DNA from: a virus
Length of the DNA: 29,191 bases
IMG/VR virus record: IMGVR_UViG_3300032304_001044
Span: 1-29,191 of that record
Reading direction: 5' to 3' (one strand)
In this document: positions 13,538 to 21,090 of the stretch, one piece after another
Layout of the letters: every line of letters starts with the position of its first letter
Numbering within the stretch: the first letter of the stretch is position 1
Program-made: the position numbers and the translations under genes
The notes under the pieces: generated by a model
Seen by the model: only the letters and a program-made list of their open reading frames with translations
Databases searched by the model: none
What the model was told of the DNA's origin: nothing

Positions 13538-15589
13538 ATGAAAGATTTAACCACAATTTCCACTGACCTTTTTAACAAAGTTCGTAGCAGATTTTCCAAC
13601 GTAAAATTGGGAGATAAAGCCGGCGTCGTTATTACGGATCCAGCAACTGCTCGCTTTTTTGACTTGGATTTTACCCATAAGGGCACAAGTATGGGGCACG
13701 TTAATATCAAGTTGGACAACGAAAGTTTGACTGTAATTTACAACGAGTCTATGGTGGATGGACAAAATATCGATGCTAAAAAACAATGGTACGATTTTTT
13801 AAAAGAATTGCGTATGTTTGCCAAGTCAAACATGCTGAACTTTGATACTAGAGACATTACCAAAACAAATCTAGACAAAAGAGATTATGAATATCTGTCA
13901 CAGGAAAACGGAGAAACAAAAATGAGTGAATCAAAATTATTTGGAACCAGCAAGACTAGTTTCCAAGACATGGGCGATGCTAAAATCATTGTTAAACATA
14001 GCCAACCAGTTAATTACAATGTTGCGGCAGGACGCACCATGCATATTGACAGCATTTATATTGAAAATGCTCAAGGTGAAAGATTCCGTTATCCACATCG
14101 TCATTTGAATGGTGCTCGTGCAATGGCCACACACGTAGCCAACGGCGGCACAGTGTACGATTCAATTGGTACACATATTTCCAGTTTGTCTGAAGAATTG
14201 AGCAAGTTACGTCAATTTAAAAATTACACTCAACGCAATGGCCTACAAGAAGCACTCAGCGATATTTCAGAATTAGTATTGACACGTATCACTGACATCA
14301 AAGAACATATTGCAAAACTACAACGTCAGACGTATTATGCAGAGTTTGCAGAAGGATTTGCTCCGTCGACTGACATGCCAATTCCAGAAGAAACAGTTGA
14401 CAATTGGGTAGACGCACTGACAATTCGTACATTCAACGAAGAATTAAAATCTGTATTCCCTTTCATTTATCGTTTGGTAGATCAACCCAAGTCCGTAGGC
14501 TACGAGGATTTAGTCAGTGAAGATAATAAAGAAGTTTGTGATGTTTGTGAAAAGGCACCATGTGAGTGCGATGAATTAGAAGAACACAATCATTTGGCAG
14601 GCTACGAACAACATTTAGACGACATTACAACATTTGAATACGATATGCCTCAACAACCTCAACCACAGCAAGCACCTAATGCTCGTCAAGTAGTTGAGTT
14701 TATTATGAGCATGTATGACCAAGCACAAGGTACTTTCCCCAAAGGTGAGGAAGGTGTTAAGATTGCAGTTGAAAAACGATTTGGCGACCAAGCAGGACAA
14801 TTTGCCAGTCAAGTGGTTGAGAAACTAAGTGTTAAAGGACAAGCCATGTCCGCAGAAGGCCCAGACTTTGACACTATGCGGGGCGCTATTCAAGAAGCCG
14901 CTGATGCTACTACTGCTGGAGAATTAAAAGCCGCTATTGAAAAATTCCAACAGGCCGCAGGAATTAAAGTAGATGGTAAATTTGGTCCAGAAACTAGTAA
15001 AGCCTTTCAAGGAGCAATGGGAGCAAAACCCGCACCAGCACCAGGTGGTGCACCAGCCGCGGCTCCTACACAGGCACAAACAAAACCAGCAACACCTGCG
15101 GCGGCACCTGCGGCGGCACCTGCGGCGGCACCTGCGGCGGCACCTGCACAGGCACCAGCAGACGAGTATGCTCCAAAACAATCTGGCGCATACGCGGCCG
15201 CGCAACAACAATCTAATGCACCTGCAACAGCACCGGCTCCAGCGGCTCAACCTGCAACCGCACCTGCACAGTCTAATCAAGGTTCAGCGGCAGGATTTGC
15301 TCCAGCACAATCTGCACCGGGCGCGACCCCCGCACAAGGTAGTACAACTAATACCACAACAAAGACTAATGTATCTGGCACAATTAAAATGGGCAAACCT
15401 GAAGGTCCTATCCAATTTAACGGAAAAACTGTACAACCTAACCAGCCAGAATATGCGGCCGCAAGCCAAGCATTATTAGCACAACAACAGAAAGCACAGC
15501 AGGCAAGACAGAACTTTGGTAGACAGCCTGCACCATCAACTGCTCCTGTACAACAAGGTGCATCACAAGCAAGAGATAGAGATTTCTAA
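13538..15589 (+). CDS. Modular conserved protein with PG-binding-like segment and Ala/Pro repeats
   Basis: This 683-aa protein is built of several parts. Residues 1-125 form an alpha/beta domain. Residues 130-270 contain L-F-G-T-S-K-T-S-F-Q-D-M-G-D and an H-I-D-S-I-Y-I-E segment followed by Y-P-H-R-H-L-N-G-A-R-A-M. Residues 333-344 have clustered Cys (C-x-x-C then C-x-C), a possible metal site. Residues 384-431 have F-P-K-G-E-E-G-V and R-F-G-D-Q-A. Residues 460-495 resemble a peptidoglycan-binding-1 motif (F-Q-Q-A-A-G-I-K-V-D-G-K-F-G-P-E-T). Beyond 497 it is low-complexity Ala/Pro/Gln, including four exact 12-bp DNA repeats. Proteins starting M-K-D-L-T-T-I-S recur in metagenomic T4-like phages without known function, as far as I recall. 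A virion protein that contacts the cell wall is a reasonable inference. Confidence 0.7.
   Translation: MKDLTTISTDLFNKVRSRFSNVKLGDKAGVVITDPATARFFDLDFTHKGTSMGHVNIKLDNESLTVIYNESMVDGQNIDAKKQWYDFLKELRMFAKSNMLNFDTRDITKTNLDKRDYEYLSQENGETKMSESKLFGTSKTSFQDMGDAKIIVKHSQPVNYNVAAGRTMHIDSIYIENAQGERFRYPHRHLNGARAMATHVANGGTVYDSIGTHISSLSEELSKLRQFKNYTQRNGLQEALSDISELVLTRITDIKEHIAKLQRQTYYAEFAEGFAPSTDMPIPEETVDNWVDALTIRTFNEELKSVFPFIYRLVDQPKSVGYEDLVSEDNKEVCDVCEKAPCECDELEEHNHLAGYEQHLDDITTFEYDMPQQPQPQQAPNARQVVEFIMSMYDQAQGTFPKGEEGVKIAVEKRFGDQAGQFASQVVEKLSVKGQAMSAEGPDFDTMRGAIQEAADATTAGELKAAIEKFQQAAGIKVDGKFGPETSKAFQGAMGAKPAPAPGGAPAAAPTQAQTKPATPAAAPAAAPAAAPAAAPAQAPADEYAPKQSGAYAAAQQQSNAPATAPAPAAQPATAPAQSNQGSAAGFAPAQSAPGATPAQGSTTNTTTKTNVSGTIKMGKPEGPIQFNGKTVQPNQPEYAAASQALLAQQQKAQQARQNFGRQPAPSTAPVQQGASQARDRDF
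15093..15140 (+). repeat. Four tandem 12-bp repeats (CACCTGCGGCGG)
   Basis: Four exact 12-bp copies occupy 15093-15140 and encode a P-A-A-A unit inside the 683-aa protein. A fifth partial copy (CACCTGC) follows. Because the unit is a multiple of three, changes in copy number keep the frame. Confidence 0.95.
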
Positions 15590-15591
15590 TC

Positions 15592-16017
15592 ATGAGAGCA
15601 TATGAAATTATTACCGAACGCGAGAAGTTAGACGAATTTATTCCTTTAGTTGCTATGGGCTTATGGCAATTAATCCAATGGGGACTAACCATTTGGAGTG
15701 CTACTATGATTTATGATACTGCTAAAAACTTCATAGAAAAGACCGGCGGCGATCCTAGTAAATTAACCGACGATGATTGGTTGGATATTGGACTGGCATT
15801 ACTGTTGATATTAGCAACTAAAATCCCAGGCGGTGCCCGATGGATTCGAGCTAAATTTGCCAAAGCAACTCCAGAAGAAAAAGCCAAGGCGATTGAGTTT
15901 ATCAAGCCAAAGGTTTCTGCGGTTTTTAAACAAAAATCGGATGCGGCCAGAAACGCCATAGGCGGCAGTGTTGGCACTGCGGGTGTGGCAGGTCTTGGTG
16001 CGAGCCAAGCAAAATAA
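15592..16017 (+). CDS. Small two-helix membrane protein with head-targeting-like N-terminus
   Basis: This 141-aa protein begins MRAYEIITE, which has the I-x-E cleavage pattern of prohead protease sites and resembles T4-type capsid targeting peptides. Two hydrophobic stretches follow: about residues 15-43 (FIPLVAMGLWQLIQWGL onward) and about 62-76 (W-L-D-I-G-L-A-L-L-L-I-L-A-T), separated by a polar D/K-rich loop. The C-terminal part is Lys/Ala-rich and helical, ending in a Gly/Ala tail. It starts 2 nt after the previous stop. It could be an ejected pilot or pore-type protein, or a simple membrane protein; the head-targeting idea rests on nine residues. Confidence 0.65.
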   Translation: MRAYEIITEREKLDEFIPLVAMGLWQLIQWGLTIWSATMIYDTAKNFIEKTGGDPSKLTDDDWLDIGLALLLILATKIPGGARWIRAKFAKATPEEKAKAIEFIKPKVSAVFKQKSDAARNAIGGSVGTAGVAGLGASQAK

Positions 16018-16170
16018 AACGGCAAAACTACTCACATTTTAAGTGAGATTTCTCTTGCAATACTAAATAAAAGTGCGTACAATAACATGTATGCACTTTT
16101 TGTTTTGCATGGTGTAAAACAAATATAAGGCAAACAAGCAGTACATAGGCATAACAATAGGAGAAACATT
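16018..16170 (+). promoter_or_regulatory. gp32 leader with terminator-like hairpin and late-type box
   Basis: This 153-nt stretch has no gene. It holds a weak CTCAC/GTGAG stem (16031-16047), a late-type box ACTAAATA (16062-16069), and a 12-bp hairpin (16069-16080 with 16089-16100, one G-U pair, 8-nt loop) followed by TTTTTGTTTT-like sequence. Either it terminates the upstream late operon or it is part of a controlled leader. AGGAG (16161-16165) precedes the gp32 ATG. T4 gp32 represses its own translation through a structured, unfolded-tail leader; this leader is different in sequence. Confidence 0.5.
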
Positions 16171-17142
16171 ATGGCCACATTAGCAGAAATTCGTGCAAAA
16201 CTACAGGCACAAGAAACAAAATCAAGCGGCGGAGATCGCCCCGTTGGAGACAACGCAATCTATCCGTTCTGGAACCTCGAGCAAGGTAAAGAATCCACAG
16301 TAAGATTCTTAGCAGACGGCAATTCCGATAATACATTTTTCTGGGCAGAACGCCTAATGATCAAACTGCCATTCGCAGGAATCAAAGGTGAAACAGATGT
16401 CAAACCAGTACAAGTACAAGTACCTTGTATGGAAATGTACGGCGAAACATGTCCAATCCTTAGCGAAGTTCGCGGTTGGTTCAAAGACAAAAGTTTAGAA
16501 GACATGGGTCGTAAGTATTGGAAGAAGCGCAGTTACATTTTCCAAGGTTTTGTTGTTGAAGACGGCTTGAAGGAAGATGGACATCCAGAGAATCCAATCC
16601 GTAGATTCATCATCGGTCCACAAATTTTCCAATTGATCAAATCAGCATTGGTTGATCCAGAGTTGGAAGAATTGCCAACAGACTTTGCTCGCGGAGTTGA
16701 CTTTAAGTTGGTCAAGACTTCAAAAGGTGGTTACGCAGACTACTCTACTAGTAAGTGGAGCCGTCGTGAGCGTCCATTAACAGACGCAGAAACCCAAGCA
16801 GTTACAACTCACGGATTGTTTAACTTGAGCGACTTCTTGCCCAAGAAGCCAGGTGACGTTGAACTTAAAGTTATCAAGGAAATGTTCCAAGCATCAGTCG
16901 ACGGTGAGCCGTTTGACAAAGAAGCATGGGGACAGTATTTCCGTCCAGCAGGTATGGGTTCAGTGACTGGTGATCCAAACAAGGCCGCTAGTACTGTGAT
17001 TGACAACATTGATCCAGACGATGTGCCTGCACCAAAAGTAAGTGCTCCTGCACCAAAGGTTGAAACAGCCTCTGCTCCAGCAAGTGGTAGCGGTCGTGCA
17101 GAAGACATCCTTGCGATGATTCGCAACCGTCAAAAGCAATAA
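16171..17142 (+). CDS. 32: Single-stranded DNA-binding protein (gp32)
   Basis: The protein of 323 aa matches gp32 of T4-like phages (T4: 301 aa). It coats ssDNA at replication and recombination forks and works with UvsX, UvsY and the polymerase. The N-terminal basic segment (M-A-T-L-A-E-I-R-A-K-L) mediates cooperativity in the family. The OB-fold core includes Y-P-F-W-N-L, R-F-L-P/A-D-G, W-K-K-R-S-Y-I-F-Q-G-F-V and R-R-F-I-I-G-P-Q-I-F. The T4 zinc site is H64, C77, C87 and C90; here only C86 and C94 are close, so a four-ligand zinc site is not evident. The C-terminal part has an Ala/Pro linker, and the last helix (A-E-D-I-L-A-M-I-R-N-R-Q) replaces the acidic tail of T4. It lies directly upstream of uvsX. 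Confidence 0.93.
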   Translation: MATLAEIRAKLQAQETKSSGGDRPVGDNAIYPFWNLEQGKESTVRFLADGNSDNTFFWAERLMIKLPFAGIKGETDVKPVQVQVPCMEMYGETCPILSEVRGWFKDKSLEDMGRKYWKKRSYIFQGFVVEDGLKEDGHPENPIRRFIIGPQIFQLIKSALVDPELEELPTDFARGVDFKLVKTSKGGYADYSTSKWSRRERPLTDAETQAVTTHGLFNLSDFLPKKPGDVELKVIKEMFQASVDGEPFDKEAWGQYFRPAGMGSVTGDPNKAASTVIDNIDPDDVPAPKVSAPAPKVETASAPASGSGRAEDILAMIRNRQKQ

Positions 17143-17153
17143 GCAACTAGAGT

Positions 17154-17180
17154 AAGTACAGAGGCAGGACCTCTGTACTT
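17154..17180 (+). promoter_or_regulatory. Perfect 11-bp hairpin after gp32
   Basis: Positions 17154-17164 pair perfectly with 17170-17180 around a 5-nt loop. There is no U-run after it (CTCACC follows), so it is not a classical terminator. It may protect the gp32 mRNA 3' end or be an RNA processing site. It lies 24 nt before the next ATG, which has CGGAG. Confidence 0.7.
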
Positions 17181-17204
17181 CTCACCACTATACGGAGAAT
17201 AATT

Positions 17205-17399
17205 ATGGCTAAAAAATTAAACAAACTCACAAAGGTAAATGAATCCTTTACAATTAATCGCTACGACAATGGCTTCATGATTGAAGTCGGTGGTCGCGAC
17301 AATGACAATGACTGGAAGAACTGCAAGGTCATGTGCAGTACAGAAGCAGAATTGATTGAAGTAATCAAAGAAGCACTATCGATGGAATTGGACTCTTAA
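17205..17399 (+). CDS. Small conserved ORF between gp32 and uvsX
   Basis: This gene encodes 64 aa with a basic N-terminus (MAKKLNKLTK), a beta-rich centre (Y-D-N-G-F-M-I-E-V-G-G-R), a D-W-K-N-C-K-V-M-C segment and a C-terminal helix (E-L-I-E-V-I-K-E-A-L). Small proteins with this G-F-M-x-E-V and D-D-W-K pattern recur in T4-like marine phages near recombination genes, but their function is unknown to me. CGGAG precedes the ATG. The stop is one nucleotide before the uvsX ATG, so the two are likely translationally coupled. Confidence 0.8.
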   Translation: MAKKLNKLTKVNESFTINRYDNGFMIEVGGRDNDNDWKNCKVMCSTEAELIEVIKEALSMELDS

Positions 17400-17400
17400 T

Positions 17401-18489
17401 ATGGCAACTAAAGCGTTCGACTTATCAAAATTTCGTAAGACTCTGACAAAAAGTATCGATGGACTTGGTGTTGGTTTTAATGATCCTACAGACTGGATCA
17501 GCACAGGCAACTATGCCTTAAACTATCTAATCAGCAGTGACTTTAACAAAGGTGTTCCTCTGGGTAAAGTTACTGTACTGGCAGGGGAATCTGGTGCAGG
17601 TAAAAGTTATATCTGTTCAGGTAACCTAATCAAAGCCGCACAAGAGCAAGGTATCTATGTGGTGTTGATTGACAGTGAAAATGCGCTGGACGAAGCATGG
17701 TTACACGCATTGGGTGTTGATACCAGCGAAGAAAAGTTGTTGAAACTTAACATGGCTATGATCGACGATGTGGCTAAAACCATTTCAGAGTTCATGAAAG
17801 AATACAAAGTAATGGACGAAGCAACTCGTCCTAAAGTATTGTTTGTGATTGACTCGCTGGGCATGTTGTTAACTCCAACTGACGTTAATCAGTTCGAAGC
17901 AGGTGAAATGAAAGGTGACATGGGCCGTAAGCCTAAGGCACTTACAAGTCTAGTTCGTAACTGCGTTAATATGTTCGGTAGTTACAATGTTGGATTGGTT
18001 TGTACTAACCATACCTACGCAAGCCAGGACATGTTTGATCCAGATGACAAGATTTCAGGTGGTCAAGGTTTCATTTACGCATCGAGTATTGTTATTGCCA
18101 TGCGTAAATTAAAGTTAAAGACTGATGCAGACGGCAATAAGACTACCACAGTAAATGGTATTCGTGCCGCATGTAAAATCATGAAAACACGTTATGCAAA
18201 ACCGTTTGAAAGTGTACAGGTCGAGATTCCTTATGAAACAGGTATGAGTCCTTACAGTGGCATGGTGGACTTGTGCGAAGCCAAAGGTATCTTGACAAAA
18301 GATGGCAATAGACTTAAATACGTTTCAGTGGATGGTACAGAAATAAGAATGTATCGTAAGGAATGGGACCGTAATGAAGAGGGTGGTCTGGACAAGATCA
18401 TGCTTGAATTCAATCAAACTATTGCTACTAAAAGTGTAACACCATCCGTTGATCAAGACACTGGAGAGATTTTAGAAAATGTTGAATGA
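17401..18489 (+). CDS. uvsX: UvsX RecA-like recombinase
   Basis: The 362-aa protein matches T4 UvsX (about 390 aa), which forms filaments on ssDNA, finds homology and performs strand exchange, driving recombination-dependent replication. The Walker A motif GESGAGKS is at 62-69, and V-V-L-I-D-S-E-N at 87-94 includes the conserved catalytic acidic residue. Walker B is V-L-F-V-I-D-S at 146-152. Loop regions are Q-F-E-A-G-E-M-K-G-D-M-G-R-K-P and D-K-I-S-G-G-Q-G-F-I-Y-A-S-S. The C-terminal E-N-V-E end overlaps the next ORF by 11 nt. gp32 and UvsY, its partner and mediator, flank it. Confidence 0.97.
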   Translation: MATKAFDLSKFRKTLTKSIDGLGVGFNDPTDWISTGNYALNYLISSDFNKGVPLGKVTVLAGESGAGKSYICSGNLIKAAQEQGIYVVLIDSENALDEAWLHALGVDTSEEKLLKLNMAMIDDVAKTISEFMKEYKVMDEATRPKVLFVIDSLGMLLTPTDVNQFEAGEMKGDMGRKPKALTSLVRNCVNMFGSYNVGLVCTNHTYASQDMFDPDDKISGGQGFIYASSIVIAMRKLKLKTDADGNKTTTVNGIRAACKIMKTRYAKPFESVQVEIPYETGMSPYSGMVDLCEAKGILTKDGNRLKYVSVDGTEIRMYRKEWDRNEEGGLDKIMLEFNQTIATKSVTPSVDQDTGEILENVE

Positions 18490-18730
18490 AGATCACATCA
18501 TTGATATATGGACAGGATTAAAAGAGTTTTTTGATAAAAAACAAATTGAAACTGTCGCTAGTAAGTATGTAGACGTCCTCGCCGATAACGGTGTTCAAGA
18601 GCATGTATTCAAAGCCGCAATTGGTGGCGACGAAGATCTTGATGCCGCAATCGAATACTATCTCGACGATTGGGATGGCGATTCCGAGGACGAAGTTGAT
18701 TATGATTCACAAGACTATGATGAGGACTGA
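18479..18730 (+). CDS. Small acidic conserved ORF between uvsX and uvsY
   Basis: This 83-aa protein overlaps uvsX by 11 nt and shares a TGATG with uvsY, so all three are translationally coupled. It has I-D-I-W-T-G-L-K-E-F-F-D-K-K-Q-I-E-T-V-A and V-D-V-L-A-D-N-G-V, then D-x-D-L-D-A-A-I-E-Y-Y-L-D. The last 20 residues are almost all Asp/Glu. This helix-rich layout with acidic tail recurs in T4-like cyanophages. The tail could mimic DNA or touch UvsX/UvsY; no function is established to my knowledge. Confidence 0.85.
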   Translation: MLNEDHIIDIWTGLKEFFDKKQIETVASKYVDVLADNGVQEHVFKAAIGGDEDLDAAIEYYLDDWDGDSEDEVDYDSQDYDED

Positions 18731-19185
18731 TGGGCTGGTATAACGACATCGCTGATGATATCAGCAATATTCCAGATGCTGTGGCATATTTTGAAGCCGA
18801 GTTATTGACCGCACGGCTCGAGTGTCGTATAGCGGGAAATATTGAAAAGGCAGCGGCCGCTATGCCTGGCTATGTGGAACAACGTTTTTGCCAACTACAG
18901 GAAATAGAGGCTATTCTTGAGTATCTTAATATTGAATTAAGACGACTCAGGAGTAGTCATTTCCGCAAATACTTGGAAAACTATGCTCGTGCGTTAAGCA
19001 GTAGAGATGTAGAAAAGTATGTGGAAGGCGAGTCCGATGTGGTTGATATGGAGAAGATTATCAACGAATTTGCCTTGCTTAGAAACAAATGGCTGGGCAT
19101 TACCAAGGCCATGGATCAAAAGCAATGGCAGTTAACAAACATTGTTAAATTGCGTGTTGCTGGTATGGAAGACGCCACTCTTTAA
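18730..19185 (+). CDS. uvsY: UvsY recombination mediator
   Basis: The 151-aa protein matches T4 UvsY (137 aa), which loads UvsX onto gp32-covered ssDNA. Diagnostic segments are A-x-Y-F-E-A-E-L-L-T-A-R, F-R-K-Y-L-E-N-Y-A-R-A-L-S-S-R-D-V-E-K-Y-V-E-G-E and E-F-A-L-L-R-N-K-W-L-G-I-T-K. The protein is mostly helical and oligomeric in T4. It begins within the TGATG of the preceding ORF. The stop lies 36 nt before the first gene of the glycan island. Confidence 0.93.
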   Translation: MGWYNDIADDISNIPDAVAYFEAELLTARLECRIAGNIEKAAAAMPGYVEQRFCQLQEIEAILEYLNIELRRLRSSHFRKYLENYARALSSRDVEKYVEGESDVVDMEKIINEFALLRNKWLGITKAMDQKQWQLTNIVKLRVAGMEDATL

Positions 19186-19205
19186 AATAGATAGGTTGTA
19201 TAATG

Positions 19206-19213
19206 GTTAAATA
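19206..19213 (+). promoter_or_regulatory. Late-type box before the glycan island (GTTAAATA)
   Basis: GTTAAATA ends 8 nt before the ATG at 19222. TATAAT at 19199-19204 lies just before it, so a sigma70-type -10 could be used instead, though no good -35 is seen at the right spacing. Confidence 0.45.
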
Positions 19214-19221
19214 CTACTATT

Positions 19222-19911
19222 ATGCAACCTATACCTATTTTTATTGGCTATGATCCTAGAGAAGCAATAGCATACCATGTATGCGTTAACAGTATCATTA
19301 GAAATTCTAGTGTACCTGTTAGTATCACACCTTTAGCATTAAACAATTTTAAAGATTATACCGAAACTCACACAGACGGTAGCAATCAATTCATCTACAG
19401 TAGATTCCTTGTTCCTTACTTGACTGGCTTTGCTGGCCATGCAATCTTCATGGACGGCGACATGATTGTGCGTGGTGACATTGCAGAACTATGGGATTAT
19501 CGTAATCACAATCATGCTGACGTGCAGGTTGTAAAACACGATTACAAAACACGGATGCCCGTCAAGTATCTTGGCTCAAAGAATGAAGACTACCCACGTA
19601 AGAACTGGAGTAGTGTAATGCTGTTCAATTGTAATAACTTCCCAACAAAAAAACTAACACCCGAATATATTCAAAAATCCACAGGCGCACATCTACATAG
19701 ATTTGAATGGACCGAGGATAGCCGTATTGGTGAATTGCCTCCTGAATGGAATTGGTTACCCGACGAATACGGCGAAAACAAAAATGCAAAATTGTTGCAC
19801 TATACGCTGGGCGCACCTTGTTTTCACGACTTTGCAGATACACCGCAGGGTTCGGAATGGCATCGCGAACGTATATTAACAGAATACTGTCAACAGCGAG
19901 ATATCAAATGA
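19222..19911 (+). CDS. GT8-like glycosyltransferase
   Basis: This 229-aa protein has the layout of small retaining (GT-A) transferases. It starts P-I-F-I-G-Y-D-P-R-E, followed by A-Y-H-V-C-V-N-S-I-I-R-N-S. The metal-binding D-x-D is D78-G-D80 in F-M-D-G-D-M, followed by R-G-D-I-A-E-L-W, the GT8 pattern. The C-terminus has L-H-Y-T-L-G-A-P-C-F-H. It uses a nucleotide sugar, but donor and acceptor are unknown. It opens the island and overlaps the next gene by 4 nt (ATGA). Similar ORFs occur in cyanophages. Confidence 0.78.
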   Translation: MQPIPIFIGYDPREAIAYHVCVNSIIRNSSVPVSITPLALNNFKDYTETHTDGSNQFIYSRFLVPYLTGFAGHAIFMDGDMIVRGDIAELWDYRNHNHADVQVVKHDYKTRMPVKYLGSKNEDYPRKNWSSVMLFNCNNFPTKKLTPEYIQKSTGAHLHRFEWTEDSRIGELPPEWNWLPDEYGENKNAKLLHYTLGAPCFHDFADTPQGSEWHRERILTEYCQQRDIK

Positions 19912-20564
19912 CTGTTGATTTAAATTTAGAATATAGAGAAAGTCGTCGACACTCAGGAAAATGGCTTTGGCCTGTAGAGGATATATGGGCATGGAAATGG
20001 CTTAATAAAATTGGTCATTTTGATTTACCAATACAAATTAGTAAACTAGTTTTGTCGAAAGATTTAGTGATACAAGCCGGGGGAAACTGCGGACTATATC
20101 CAAAACAATACAGTAAAATTTTTAACAATGTTGTAACGATAGAACCTGATAGTCGAAATTTTTTCTGTTTGTGCGAAAATGTTAAAGAAGATAATGTAAT
20201 AAAATATCAAAAAGCACTAGGTGATAAACATGGTTATGTAAAACTCGATACTAATCCTCGCTGGAACGAAACTAACACCGGAGCATTAAAAATTGCCGGC
20301 GGTGGAGCGATTGAACAAATAACTATAGACTCGTTAAGTTTAGCACCTTCATTAATTCATTTAGACATCGAAGGATTTGAAGGGTTTGCATTATTGGGTG
20401 CAAAGAACACAATAACTAAACACAAGCCATTGATAGTCTTAGAAACAAACGGCAGCGGTGACGAATATGGCTGGCCGCAAGAAAAAATTGACGAGTTATT
20501 ATATTCTTGGGGATATAAAATTATTCAAAAATGGGATCACGATACAGTTTATGAGAACAATTAA
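19908..20564 (+). CDS. FkbM-family SAM methyltransferase
   Basis: I start at ATG 19908, which overlaps the previous stop in ATGA; the frame is open further upstream, inside the preceding gene, but no homology is evident there. The 218-aa product has a SAM-binding motif (V-I-Q-A-G-G-N-C-G-L-Y at 54-64), then T-I-E-P-D-S at 77-82, and the FkbM hallmark L-I-H-L-D-I-E-G-F-E-G at 149-159 followed by A-L-L-G-A. FkbM enzymes O-methylate sugars or polyketides in surface glycans and antibiotics. Methylation of a glycan made by the neighbouring transferases is the likely job. The second E-rich C-terminal part is normal for the family. Base use is AT-rich from here on. Confidence 0.82.
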   Translation: MTVDLNLEYRESRRHSGKWLWPVEDIWAWKWLNKIGHFDLPIQISKLVLSKDLVIQAGGNCGLYPKQYSKIFNNVVTIEPDSRNFFCLCENVKEDNVIKYQKALGDKHGYVKLDTNPRWNETNTGALKIAGGGAIEQITIDSLSLAPSLIHLDIEGFEGFALLGAKNTITKHKPLIVLETNGSGDEYGWPQEKIDELLYSWGYKIIQKWDHDTVYENN

Positions 20565-21090
20565 ACAATTAGAAGAAGACTTCTTAAATTTAAAAATACA
20601 TCCAACATCATGGCTGGGAGATAGTCCATCGAGGTTCGATACTTACAAAAAATATGCGGCAATGGTCGACACTATTGTTGAATTTGGTGTTTACACTGGA
20701 TTAAGTACAACTGCTTTTTTAGCCGGCAACCCAAATAAATTAAGAAGTTATGATATAACAGATATTAATTTATCCATATTACCAGAATTGAACAATTACG
20801 CAAACAACAATAATATTGATTTTCAATTTATAATAGGAAACAGTTTAGAAATTGAGATAGATAATACAGACTTATTGTTTATAGATACGGTTCACAAAAG
20901 AAAACATACAGAAGCAGAATTGCAACGTCACTCTAAAAATGTAAACAAATATATCATACTACATGATACTACAGCATGGCCAGGTGTATTTGAAGCAGTT
21001 GTTGATTTTTTAATTAAAAATAACGAGTGGTTTATTGTAGAACACTGTAATAAGAACTCTGGAATGGTAGTTTTAAAAAGATATGATTAA
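20551..21090 (+). CDS. Class I SAM methyltransferase-like protein
   Basis: I start at ATG 20551, giving 179 aa and a 14-nt overlap with the FkbM gene; the longer upstream frame lies within that gene. Residues 43-53 (V-E-F-G-V-Y-T-G-L-S-T) form the SAM-binding loop. I-D-T-V-H-K-R-K-H-T-E at 111-121 and I-L-H-D-T-T at 136-141 are the patterns of the Methyltransf_24/CmcI-like family, where His and Asp can bind a metal. It could methylate a sugar or amino-sugar. The gene is one of the most AT-rich here. It overlaps the next by 8 nt. Confidence 0.72.
   Translation: MRTIKQLEEDFLNLKIHPTSWLGDSPSRFDTYKKYAAMVDTIVEFGVYTGLSTTAFLAGNPNKLRSYDITDINLSILPELNNYANNNNIDFQFIIGNSLEIEIDNTDLLFIDTVHKRKHTEAELQRHSKNVNKYIILHDTTAWPGVFEAVVDFLIKNNEWFIVEHCNKNSGMVVLKRYD

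Noticed and set aside
15093-15150. CRISPR-like short repeats
   Set aside because: The repeats are directly tandem with no spacers and lie inside a coding frame.
14924-15479. Long opposite- and alternate-frame ORFs over the Ala/Pro region, rich in Arg/Cys or Arg/His repeats
   Set aside because: They are produced by the 12-bp repeat and GC-rich Ala/Pro codons of the 683-aa gene; the encoded repeats have no sensible domain, and no ribosome site fits.
16105-16129. Sigma70 promoter for gp32 (TTGCAT ... TATAAG)
   Set aside because: The spacer is only 13 nt, too short for a normal promoter; other -35 choices are poor.
16018-16170. tRNA or small gene in the gp32 leader
   Set aside because: No cloverleaf or anticodon arm could be fitted, and no ORF with a ribosome site is present; the stems look regulatory.
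19746-19907. N-terminal extension of the FkbM methyltransferase
   Set aside because: The extension lies wholly within the GT8-like gene and adds Arg/Cys-rich sequence without family resemblance; ATG at 19908 in an ATGA overlap fits the packing style of the island.
20458-20550. N-terminal extension of the class I methyltransferase
   Set aside because: It is inside the FkbM gene and Lys-rich without a motif; ATG at 20551 gives a sensible start.
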